Below are positions 16,319 through 23,749 of a stretch of 47,040 bases of DNA, piece after piece. Source of the stretch: Aggregatilineales bacterium. GTDB lineage: Bacteria > Chloroflexota > Anaerolineae > Aggregatilineales > Ch27. The translations under genes were made by a program, and so were the position numbers. The notes under the pieces were generated by a model. The model saw only the letters and a program-made list of their open reading frames with translations, was not told the origin of the DNA and did no database searches. The stretch is taken from contig JARKOQ010000192.1 in NCBI GenBank assembly GCA_029976005.1, forward strand, positions 1 through 47,040, written 5' to 3'. The stretch's first letter is position 1. The number at the start of each line of letters is the position of its first letter.

Positions 16319-16780
16319 TTATCCTTTTGCCTCGCCCGCCAGTTGCCGGGCCTGCCCAATCCAGTCCTCCGCGGCGATCCGATCCCCAATGACCCGGACG
16401 CCCTTTTCCCGCAGCCGGATCGCCAGTTCGTGGGGATTCTGGCGCGCCAGGTTCGTGAACGTCCCCAGCCCCAGGGAGCGCAGCGCCTCGGCATATTTCG
16501 GCCCGATCCCGACAATCCGGGTCAGGTCATCCTCCACGCCGTCCGCGCTGGGGGCCGCCTTCCCCGCTGGAGGTACGACCGTGCGGAGTTCCTCTTCTGG
16601 AATTTCGGGGGACAGCGGAATAGGAATTTCCGCCAGGCGCTGTGCGCTGACGCGAACGGCCTCTTCCGTTTCCTCCTCTTGCCGCAGCACGCGGATGAGC
16701 CAGTAGATCAGCAGCCCACCCAGGGCGGCCCCAAGTCCCACAATCAAAATCACCCGGAGAATCCGGTTCACTCTGGCCAT
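16319..16780 (-). CDS. Membrane-anchored helix-hairpin-helix protein
   Basis: A 153-residue protein with one N-terminal membrane helix (about 8-31), a basic and acidic juxtamembrane stretch, a Pro-rich linker, and a C-terminal domain from about residue 80. The latter contains LTRIVGIGPKYAEALRSLGL, a helix-hairpin-helix of the kind in DUF4332 and in proteins described as FEN1-like 5' nucleases, although no nuclease residues are present. By analogy it may tether DNA to, or sense it at, the membrane; alternatively the hairpin may bind protein. Promoter at 16819-16847. Confidence 0.75.
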   Translation of the reverse strand: MARVNRILRVILIVGLGAALGGLLIYWLIRVLRQEEETEEAVRVSAQRLAEIPIPLSPEIPEEELRTVVPPAGKAAPSADGVEDDLTRIVGIGPKYAEALRSLGLGTFTNLARQNPHELAIRLREKGVRVIGDRIAAEDWIGQARQLAGEAKG

Positions 16781-16818
16781 GGTGAGTTCCCAGTTGGCAG
16801 CAACAGGTCGGTTCCCTC

Positions 16819-16847
16819 ATTGTAGACTGCCCCAGGGAGGCTGTCAA
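16819..16847 (-). promoter_or_regulatory. Promoter of the HhH-DUF971 unit
   Basis: Minus-strand TTGACA (16847-16842), 17 bp, TACAAT (16824-16819), about 38 bp ahead of ATG 16780. Confidence 0.8.
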
Positions 16848-16949
16848 AACGAACCCGCAACCACTCACACGACTGGCGCTTCATGCATCCCCAAATCAGC
16901 CTCTAATGAGTTCTAGTAAGCATATGCTACAGCACGCTTAACCTGCCAT

Positions 16950-16978
16950 TTGCCTTAGCGGCATACCTCCCCTATACT
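16950..16978 (+). promoter_or_regulatory. Promoter of the BTAD regulator gene
   Basis: TTGCCT (16950-16955), 17 bp, TATACT (16973-16978), about 40 bp ahead of ATG 17019. A 10-bp perfect palindrome AGCATATGCT lies 21 bp upstream of the -35 (16919-16928). Confidence 0.7.
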
Positions 16979-17018
16979 AGCAGTATGATATGCAGTCAAG
17001 TGAAGCGAGAGGCGCCCT

Positions 17019-18305
17019 ATGAAATTACATGGAATGGTGGCAAACAGCTACGGAGCGTTCCTGGAACACGCCTCTGGAACTCGCGTTATTCTTCTCCATC
17101 CTCACAGCCGCTATCGCTCCGTACTCGTGGCCAGACTGATCAATGATTCCAACCTCCAGACGCTGTATTATGCAATGGGGCCGGATGATGTCAGCGTTCC
17201 GGCGCTGCTGGCCGGGCTGACTCACGACCTGGCCAACCAGCATCCGACGTTTGGCCACAATCTGAATCTGGTTTCGCTGCGTCCGGGCGAGGGTACCCCG
17301 GAAATGTGGCTGCAAGCCCTGGCCTCCGACCTCGCCGATTGGACTCACGAGCCGTTTTTGCTGATCCTGGACGAATATGATCGTTCGGACAGCGCGGACG
17401 ATATCCAGCGGTTCATCGAGCTGCTGATCCCTCGCCTGCCCCCCCACTGCAAGCTGGTCATCAACAGCCGTTCCCTGCCCCGGCTCCCCTGGGTCTCGCT
17501 CATCGCGCGCAACCAGGCCATCATCCTGAAGGACGATCAGCTCATCTCCGAAGATTTTTACGACCACGGCTCGAATGGGCAGGCCGTCCACGGCACCCGC
17601 CTGGATGTCACCGCGCTTGGGCCGGGTTACGTTTCCTTGAATGAAGAATTGATCACGACCTGGGAAGGCCACCTGCCGCGTTTGTTGTTCTTTTTCGCCC
17701 TGGATCGCCCCACCGTCACCCGCTCGGAGATTTGCCAGGCCTTCTGGCCGGAGCTGGACATCGAGCAGGCCGTTAACGTCTTTCACGTGACCAAACGCCG
17801 GCTGCACAAAGCTCTGGGCGAGGACGTGCTCATCCACAAGGATGGCTACTACCGGATCAACCCGGCGCTGTCCGTCAGCTATGACGTGATCGACTTCGTT
17901 GGCGCGCTGGTCAAGGGCCGTGCCGCTCCCCAGGAAGAACGGGTCAACTTCTGGCAGCAGGCGATCAGCACCTATAAGGGGCCGTTCCTGCAAGGTCACG
18001 ACGACCCCTGGATCGCCGCCCGCCGGGCGGACCTGCGCAGCGGTTACATGGAAGCCGTGACGGCCATGGCGGAGGTGCGTTACGCGCGCGGTTACATCGA
18101 GCATACCTTGCAGCTTTACCTGCGGGCGCTCAACGAAGACAATACGCGGGAGGACCTCCACCGCAGGGTCATGCAGCTCTTCGCGGAGATGGGCCGCCGC
18201 AGCGAGGCCGCCGCGCACTTCCAGCGAACCCAGCGTGATCTGAGCCTGCTCGGCCTGGCCCTTTCCCCGGAGACGGAAGCCATCTACCACCAGATCGTCG
18301 GCTAA
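17019..18305 (+). CDS. BTAD (SARP-like) transcriptional regulator with degenerate NTPase domain
   Basis: A 428-residue regulator. Residues 20-190 match the layout of the STAND/MalT-type NTPase: a Walker B-like LLILDEYDR (near 122) and a sensor-like VINSR (near 150). The P-loop position, however, reads LLHPHSRYRSVLVARL with no Gly-Lys-Thr/Ser, so nucleotide binding is doubtful. Residues about 215-290 form a winged helix (RSEICQAFWPE ... VFHVTKRRLHKALG ... GYYRIN), and about 300-425 form the helical bacterial transcriptional activation domain (BTAD). It probably activates a target promoter; no obvious target is adjacent other than its own promoter. Confidence 0.82.
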   Translation: MKLHGMVANSYGAFLEHASGTRVILLHPHSRYRSVLVARLINDSNLQTLYYAMGPDDVSVPALLAGLTHDLANQHPTFGHNLNLVSLRPGEGTPEMWLQALASDLADWTHEPFLLILDEYDRSDSADDIQRFIELLIPRLPPHCKLVINSRSLPRLPWVSLIARNQAIILKDDQLISEDFYDHGSNGQAVHGTRLDVTALGPGYVSLNEELITTWEGHLPRLLFFFALDRPTVTRSEICQAFWPELDIEQAVNVFHVTKRRLHKALGEDVLIHKDGYYRINPALSVSYDVIDFVGALVKGRAAPQEERVNFWQQAISTYKGPFLQGHDDPWIAARRADLRSGYMEAVTAMAEVRYARGYIEHTLQLYLRALNEDNTREDLHRRVMQLFAEMGRRSEAAAHFQRTQRDLSLLGLALSPETEAIYHQIVG

Positions 18306-18329
18306 GCGCGATTCGGCTCCCCGCAGCAG

Positions 18330-18370
18330 ACAAAAAACGACCGCCCCGATGTGAGGCGGTCGTTTTTGTC
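18330..18370. terminator. Terminator after the BTAD regulator
   Basis: Stem arms 18333-18345 and 18355-18367 with a nine-base loop, flanked by A and T runs, so it could work from both sides. It also sits just downstream of tRNA-Arg on the minus strand. Confidence 0.85.
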
Positions 18371-18372
18371 AG

Positions 18373-18448
18373 TGGCGCCCCCTGAAGGATTCGAACCCTC
18401 GGCCAACTGCTTAGAAGGCAGCTGCTCTATCCTCTGAGCTAAGGGGGC
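18373..18448 (-). tRNA. tRNA-Arg (anticodon TCT)
   Basis: A 76-nt cloverleaf on the minus strand including an encoded CCA. Acceptor GCCCCCT pairs perfectly with AGGGGGC. The anticodon loop CTTCTAA gives TCT (Arg, codon AGA). The T-loop is TTCGAAT. Confidence 0.94.
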
Positions 18449-18503
18449 GACTGCCTGGTATTGTAAGAAGCAGGCCAATCCCCGTCAAGGTGCGAAACCG
18501 CGA

Positions 18504-18938
18504 TCAGGGAATGTACGGCCGGATGCCCTTGTAGACCACCTGACCCGCCAGGGTGCGCAGAATGGTCATGGGCGGGCGGCCGATCTTGTCGCCCAGCTCG
18601 TTGGGCGACAGCGGGACGTTGTTGTTGGTCAGAAACACGCGGAACACGGCATCGACCAGCGAAGTGGGCGGCAGGAAGTATGCCACGTCGTGGGCCGCCT
18701 CCTGAAGGGCGCTGCGCAGGGCGTCGACCCGCACGACTTCGGCCGTTTCCGGATCGATCCAGTCGGACTCTTCGCCCTGGGCGCCATGCTCCAGAAAATA
18801 CGTCTGGTGCTCGGCGTCCAGCTGGCTGATCATGTTCGACCGGAGGTCCTGGTCGGAACGCTCCCACCACTCGTAATCGATGTGAAACTTGGTATCCAGG
18901 GTTGGTTTGACGCGCAACCCACCGATGCTCGAAACCAT
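18504..18938 (-). CDS. Uncharacterised protein with winged-helix-like C-terminus
   Basis: A 144-residue protein that I do not recognise. The N-terminal 70 residues are charged and Trp/Asp-rich, with no signal peptide or membrane helix. Residues about 92-144 (SLVDAVFRVFLTNNNVPLSPNELGDKIG, then TILRTL, then KGIRPY) have the spacing of a winged helix, and the phrase PLSP recurs in the larger upstream neighbour. GAGGAA lies 8 bp before ATG 18938. It is 54 bp downstream of the 526-residue gene on the same strand and is probably in the same transcript. Confidence 0.65.
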   Translation of the reverse strand: MVSSIGGLRVKPTLDTKFHIDYEWWERSDQDLRSNMISQLDAEHQTYFLEHGAQGEESDWIDPETAEVVRVDALRSALQEAAHDVAYFLPPTSLVDAVFRVFLTNNNVPLSPNELGDKIGRPPMTILRTLAGQVVYKGIRPYIP

Positions 18939-18992
18939 AGCGACGTATTCCTCAAGCGGATAGGTCTTCTCGCAGGGGTCAGGCCCCCTCTA

Positions 18993-20573
18993 TCAGGACG
19001 AGGGTCGGAGCCGCCAATAATGGCCGCCCACCGGCTCAAAATCAGGATGGGCCTCCAAGGCGGCCAAAATCGGCCCCGGAGGACAGCGGCGTACCACGTT
19101 GACGGCGCTGTACAGGGTCTTGACGTGTACCGACGCCTGCGGATTCAGCCGGGCCAGCTCCGGCAGCAGATCGCGCACGATCTCGATCACGCTGCGCCGC
19201 TGCTGGCGGGTCCGCCGCCAGATTTCGTCGACCTTCTCCAGGTCGTCCGCCCCCAGGACCATCAGGTCATCATAGGCCGCGCCAATCGAGCGCCGCTGAT
19301 TCTCCACCGAAATGCTGTTGTTCTGGGGTACCACCAGCCGGATCCACTCCGTGCGCGGCCGGTATCCCTCGAAGCTGATCGAGAAGCGATCGGGCTGATC
19401 CGTGCGCGCGACCTTGACGAACGCCCCCACCGGGAGCTTATGGGTGCGGAAGTACTGATCCAGGCCGACCACATAGCGCCCCTGGCGAACGACCCAGCCA
19501 TTGTATTCGTCCCCGGTCACGGTATCCACCAGGGTGATCTGGATGCGCGCGGCTTCGTAGGCCGTCGGGAACATGGTGCTCAGGGCCACGTTCAGCGGCA
19601 GAGTCCCCGACCGGCGGTGCGGGTAGATCAGCGTCAGCGTGACTTCATCCGGGGTTTCTTCCGGCTCGTCCAGCGGCGAATACTCATCCGCGATTTCGGC
19701 CTCGAGGGCCAGCGCGTCCTCGGACAGCAGGTCGGCGTTGTACGCGATCGGATCGTAGATCAGGCGCTCCGGCACCGTCTGGACTTCTTCCGGTTCCAGG
19801 CGCTTCAGATACCAGCGCACCAGCCCGGTCGGGCCGACCTCATCGAAGCGCTTGTCGTGGTACAGAGCGTAATTGAGCGCAAAAACCTTGAGCGACCCTT
19901 CTAGCTCTTTGGGCAGGTCCAGCACCGGCACGATGTCGTCCGGGGAAAGCGGGGCGCCGTTCATGTCGAGGACGGCTTCCGCCAGGTTGATGTGGCCGAC
20001 CGACAGCGAGGGCAGCAGGGACTTCAGGAACCACTGCCCCGCGGCATAGGCTACGTCGGATTCTTCGGCAAGGCGAGCTTCGAGCAGCTTGATGATCCGC
20101 CGCCCATAGCGCGCCTTGATCGCCTCGGCATTGACCGGTTCCAACAGGTCGTCGAGGCTCGGTTTCTCGGACTCGAGATTCAGGATGTGTTCGCCGGAGA
20201 GTTCGCTGGCGAATTCACGCCGGACTCCATCCTCGAACTCGATCGCGACCACCTTGAAATCGCCTCGGTCAGGATTGGATCCGGCGCGCACGCCAACCAC
20301 GCTACCCATCTCGAAGTTGAGCGCGGGAAACACCAGTTTCTGCCCGACTTCGTAGGCGGCTTTCGGCTGGTAAACCACGCCTTCCGCCAGGCGCTTGCGC
20401 CACATCTCTTCTTCTGAACGTATCCGCCGCGCCACCAGGCGATCCAACAGATCGGCACTGGACAGGGGCTGTTCGCGATCCAGCATCACACTGAACAGGT
20501 ATTCGACGTCGTCTTCAGTGATCTTCAGTGAGTCCGTCCAGTAACGGGGGTTAAGGGTTTGACGCCCAAGCAA
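18993..20573 (-). CDS. Uncharacterised multi-winged-helix protein
   Basis: A 526-residue soluble protein, family not recognised. Visible modules: residues 18-60 helix-turn-helix-like (ITEDDVEYLFSVMLD, PLSSADLLDRLV); about 75-130 a beta-barrel-like stretch (VGQKLVFPALNFEMGSVVGV ... IEFEDGVRREF) resembling KOW/CarD-type barrels; about 175-260 a second winged-helix-like unit (INLAEAVLDMNGAPLSPDDI ... RFDEVGPTGLVRWYLKRL); about 315-440 a beta-rich region; and about 465-523 a third winged-helix-like unit ending FEPVGGHYWRL. The second and third resemble HARE-HTH domains. The start is TTG 20573, fixed by GGAGG six bases upstream (20584-20580). DNA or transcription-complex binding is inferred. Confidence 0.68.
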   Translation of the reverse strand: MLGRQTLNPRYWTDSLKITEDDVEYLFSVMLDREQPLSSADLLDRLVARRIRSEEEMWRKRLAEGVVYQPKAAYEVGQKLVFPALNFEMGSVVGVRAGSNPDRGDFKVVAIEFEDGVRREFASELSGEHILNLESEKPSLDDLLEPVNAEAIKARYGRRIIKLLEARLAEESDVAYAAGQWFLKSLLPSLSVGHINLAEAVLDMNGAPLSPDDIVPVLDLPKELEGSLKVFALNYALYHDKRFDEVGPTGLVRWYLKRLEPEEVQTVPERLIYDPIAYNADLLSEDALALEAEIADEYSPLDEPEETPDEVTLTLIYPHRRSGTLPLNVALSTMFPTAYEAARIQITLVDTVTGDEYNGWVVRQGRYVVGLDQYFRTHKLPVGAFVKVARTDQPDRFSISFEGYRPRTEWIRLVVPQNNSISVENQRRSIGAAYDDLMVLGADDLEKVDEIWRRTRQQRRSVIEIVRDLLPELARLNPQASVHVKTLYSAVNVVRRCPPGPILAALEAHPDFEPVGGHYWRLRPSS

Positions 20574-20646
20574 GGACTGCCTCCACTACGCGGGGCTTCT
20601 TGACAGATATCGAGGAAGCTAGGAGATTACGGAACGTGCTGGGTAT

Positions 20647-20674
20647 ATTATAACGATCGTGCCCCCGTCCGCAA
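20647..20674 (-). promoter_or_regulatory. Promoter of the winged-helix two-gene unit
   Basis: Minus-strand TTGCGG (20674-20669), 16 bp, TATAAT (20652-20647), leaving a leader of about 70 nt before the TTG start at 20573. Confidence 0.6.
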
Positions 20675-20795
20675 CCCGCCGTGATTTTCGCTTCTCGGAC
20701 CGGCCCAAGGCCATCTGTCCGCCGCCAGGACGCGGAAGGTCATCGGCGAAGATTCCTCCCGCGTCCTCCACGACGACAGACGCGCTACGCCGCCT

Positions 20796-21914
20796 CTAAT
20801 GGGCAACGGGAGCCGCACCCGGCAGAACGAAAAACGCCAGCGCCAGAATCAGGTAGACCGCCAGCAGCATCGCCCCTTCGAACCAGTTCGATTCGCCATC
20901 CAGCGCCACCAGGGCGGTGACGAGGGACGCCGCGGACAGCGCGATCAGCTCGTAGACGTTGAACACCAGCAGCAGCTTGTTCGAGAACAGCAGGCTGACG
21001 AACACCAGCACCGGCGCGACAAAGAGCGCGATTTGCAGGCTGGAGCCGAGCGAGATCGTCAGACTGAGGTCCATCTGGTTCTTGAGCGCCATCTGGACGG
21101 CGACCAGGTGCTCGGCGACGTTACCGATGATCGGCACGATAATGATGCCGACGAAAAACTCAGTCCAGCCCAACTGCTCGATCACCGGCTCGACCGAGCC
21201 GACCAGGAACTCGCTCATGATCACGATGGCGATCGTCGCCAGGGCCAGCATCACGCCCGCCTGGGTCATGCTCATGGCATGGCCGTGATCCTCGCCACTG
21301 GGCACTTCGGGCGCGTGATTGGATGGGTCACGCAGCGAGTAAAGCAGGTGCAGCCCGTACAGCACGATCAGGATGATTGCGACCCCCTCGCTGAACAGCA
21401 GTTCGGCATCGCTCGCGTTGACTTCGACCAGCGCGGCATCGAACAGGGAGGGGATGGCAAGTGCCATGAAGGCCAGGACGAGCAGGGTGGCATTCATGCC
21501 GGCGTGCTGGCGATTGAAGTGCTGGCGGCCATTCTTCCAGCCTCCCAGGAGCAGGCTGAACCCGGCCACCAGGAGCAGGTTGCCCAGCACCGAGCCGACG
21601 ATCGACGCCTTGACCAGGTCGGTCAGGCCCCGGCTGAGGGCCAGGATCGTGATGATCAGCTCGGCCGCGTTGCCCAGGGTGGCGTTGAGCAGCCCGCCGA
21701 TCTGCGGCCCCACCCGGCTGGCGATGGCCTCGGTCGAGTGCCCGATCAGCCCGGCCAGTGGGACGATCGCCAGCGCGGACGCCGCGAAAATCAGGATATC
21801 GTTGCCGGCCTCGCCGCCAAAAAGGCCCAGCCATTTGACGGCGACGGCCAGCACCCCAAAAACGAGCAGGATGTTCAGGTTCAGCAGTTTGCGCAAGGAA
21901 AAGGTTTGAGTCAT
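20796..21914 (-). CDS. Ca2+/H+ antiporter, CaxA family
   Basis: A 372-residue inner-membrane cation/proton exchanger that exports Ca2+. About eleven hydrophobic helices are visible. The two inverted half-repeats each carry the family acidic motif: GNAAELIITILAL (about 82-94) and GNVAEHLVAV (about 268-277), with the essential Glu in each. A His/Asp-rich acidic loop (about 205-215, GEDHGHAM) joins the halves. The gene begins 27 bp after the stop of the M23 gene on the same strand, so it may be the last gene of that transcript. The ribosome-binding site is weak (AAGAG). Confidence 0.93.
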   Translation of the reverse strand: MTQTFSLRKLLNLNILLVFGVLAVAVKWLGLFGGEAGNDILIFAASALAIVPLAGLIGHSTEAIASRVGPQIGGLLNATLGNAAELIITILALSRGLTDLVKASIVGSVLGNLLLVAGFSLLLGGWKNGRQHFNRQHAGMNATLLVLAFMALAIPSLFDAALVEVNASDAELLFSEGVAIILIVLYGLHLLYSLRDPSNHAPEVPSGEDHGHAMSMTQAGVMLALATIAIVIMSEFLVGSVEPVIEQLGWTEFFVGIIIVPIIGNVAEHLVAVQMALKNQMDLSLTISLGSSLQIALFVAPVLVFVSLLFSNKLLLVFNVYELIALSAASLVTALVALDGESNWFEGAMLLAVYLILALAFFVLPGAAPVAH

Positions 21915-21941
21915 TAGTTCGCTCTTACATGGTCAACTCGA

Positions 21942-23351
21942 TCAGGGAAAACTGACTCTGGCCCATTGCAGGGGGTCGACTTCAACCCCGTTGACCCACA
22001 TCTCCCAGTGCAGGTGCGGCCCGGTCGAGCGTCCGGTGCTGCCAATCGTACCCAGGGCATCCCCCTTGTTCACGAACTGCCCGACCTGTACGAACGTCTC
22101 CGCCTGGTGCACGTAAGCCGTGTAGACCCCCCAGCCGTGATCCAGAATCGTCATGTTGCCGTGGATGTCCAGAAACCCCACGAACACCACCGTCCCGGCA
22201 GCCGGCGCGGTGATCGTCGAGCCGGGCGCCCCGGCGAAGTCCGCCCCGGTATGGAAGCGGTCGTACGGCCCGCCGTTGTAGGAACGGCGCGTGCCAAAAG
22301 GTGAGGTCACCGGCGCGGCGGCGGGCAGGCCCATCGGCCCTTCGAAGTACCGGGTTGGAGAGAAGCCGGTCATCTTCTCCGCGATCAACTGGTATTCGCC
22401 GGTGTTGAGCGCCGGATCGAGCAGGGCAAGCTGATCCTCCGGCAGGGTGATGGTCTCTGAATTGTAGCGGCCATCGACGATCCGCAGGGTGGCGGTCAGG
22501 GTCTGGCTGGCCCCGCTGGCATCCTGTACGGTGAGGGTCAGCGGGTACAGACCGGGGACGGTGAAAGCGTGAATGCCGTACAGGGCGTCCATGCTCGTCC
22601 CATCCGGCCCGACGGCGAACTGGAGGGGCCGCTCCATGAGCATGCCGCCCAGAGTCACCGGCTGGCTGGCGCTCGCCCGGATGCTGATCGTGCGTCCCAC
22701 CTCGGCGGGCATGGGATAGACTTCGATCCCGGTCAGCGGGGCGGGCAGCGCCTGAAGGGCCGGAGCGGCCTCGGAGCCGGGAACGATCAAAATCTGGCCG
22801 GGGAAGATCAGGCTGGGCAGGCTCAGGGCGTTGGCGCTCTGAATTGACGCCAGCGTCACCCCGTAGCGCAGCGCGATCTGATACAGCGTCTCGCCCGGCT
22901 GGACGGTATGTGTGTAGCCCCGCGTGATGGCCGGATGGCCGGGAGCCGTCTGGCTGACGTTCAACGCCTGGCCGACGTAGACCTGGGCCGGATTGACGAT
23001 GCTGTTAATGGCGGCCAGGATGTCCGGGGTCGTGCCATAGCGCAAGGCGATATGAGCCAGCGTCTCGCCGGGCTGGACGAAATGCTGTCCCGCCGTGGAG
23101 ACGCTGGCATTGACCGCGCCGCTGGGGATGATCAACCGCTGGCCGGTCTGGATGCTGGTAACGTCGCTCAGCCCGTTGGTCTGGGCAATCGCCTCGACCG
23201 AGGTGCCATACGTCTGAGCGATCTGGTACAGGGTATCCCCGCGCTGCACCACGTGAATGGTGGTCTGGCCTTCGCCGCCTTGCGCCTGAACCGGCCAGGC
23301 GCCCCAGATCGACAAACACAGGCCCACCCAAAGAACGACCCACCTGCGCAT
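21942..23351 (-). CDS. Exported M23 endopeptidase with three LysM domains
   Basis: Predicted zinc metallo-endopeptidase that cuts peptidoglycan cross-bridges. The 469-residue precursor starts at ATG 23351 with a signal peptide ending near WPVQAQG (about 22). Three LysM domains follow (about 29-72, 83-126, 140-184), each beginning H/T-V-Q-x-G-x-T-L. A beta-rich middle region (about 195-330) precedes the M23 domain, where zinc ligands are visible as HTGADF and HLHWE plus YVHQ near 420. All catalytic residues appear present, so it may be a true lytic enzyme rather than an activator. It starts 8 bp after the DUF192 stop and is thus translationally linked. Confidence 0.92.
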   Translation of the reverse strand: MRRWVVLWVGLCLSIWGAWPVQAQGGEGQTTIHVVQRGDTLYQIAQTYGTSVEAIAQTNGLSDVTSIQTGQRLIIPSGAVNASVSTAGQHFVQPGETLAHIALRYGTTPDILAAINSIVNPAQVYVGQALNVSQTAPGHPAITRGYTHTVQPGETLYQIALRYGVTLASIQSANALSLPSLIFPGQILIVPGSEAAPALQALPAPLTGIEVYPMPAEVGRTISIRASASQPVTLGGMLMERPLQFAVGPDGTSMDALYGIHAFTVPGLYPLTLTVQDASGASQTLTATLRIVDGRYNSETITLPEDQLALLDPALNTGEYQLIAEKMTGFSPTRYFEGPMGLPAAAPVTSPFGTRRSYNGGPYDRFHTGADFAGAPGSTITAPAAGTVVFVGFLDIHGNMTILDHGWGVYTAYVHQAETFVQVGQFVNKGDALGTIGSTGRSTGPHLHWEMWVNGVEVDPLQWARVSFP

Positions 23352-23359
23352 GACCGCGA

Positions 23360-23749
23360 TCAGCCTTCTCCACCACCATCGAACGTGAGACGGTCGCCAA
23401 TCATAACACGGTCGAGCAATGCAGGGTGAGCCTCGATCACGTAACGGGCCGGTTTGGCGGGCGCGTACATCAGCCGCCAGGGCTTGGCCAGGACCTTGTC
23501 CACGACAGTGCCCTGCCCATCCAGCCACACTGCGGCGATGGAAAACCGCATGAACATCATGTGGATCGCCGAGTCCATCCGGTTCTCGCGCTCGAAGACG
23601 AACAGAAGACCTTCGTCCTCTGAAAGCGGCGCAGCCAGCATCAGGCCGCGAAAGCGGGTCCAGAACGTATCGCACAGCTTGAGCTTGCTCAGAAGGGTCT
23701 GGCCCCCCTTCCGGCGAAGCACGCGCGTCTTGGTGGTGGATGGGGTCAT
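23360..23749 (-). CDS. DUF192 family protein
   Basis: A 129-residue protein covering one DUF192 domain: TRFRGLMLAAPLSEDEGLLFVFERENRMDSAIHMMFMRFSIAAVWLD, then VVDKVLAKPW. The domain is widespread and has no established biochemical role; many copies carry an export signal, but this one does not show one and begins with a basic cytoplasmic-like N-terminus. Its start overlaps the LysM gene stop by 4 bp (ATGA), and its stop lies 8 bp before the M23 gene, which ties it to wall metabolism by context only. Confidence 0.9.
   Translation of the reverse strand: MTPSTTKTRVLRRKGGQTLLSKLKLCDTFWTRFRGLMLAAPLSEDEGLLFVFERENRMDSAIHMMFMRFSIAAVWLDGQGTVVDKVLAKPWRLMYAPAKPARYVIEAHPALLDRVMIGDRLTFDGGGEG

Noticed and set aside
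20799..21917. A 372-codon plus-strand frame mirroring the antiporter gene
   Set aside because: Exactly antisense to the CaxA gene and rich in Gln/Asp/Arg with no family features.
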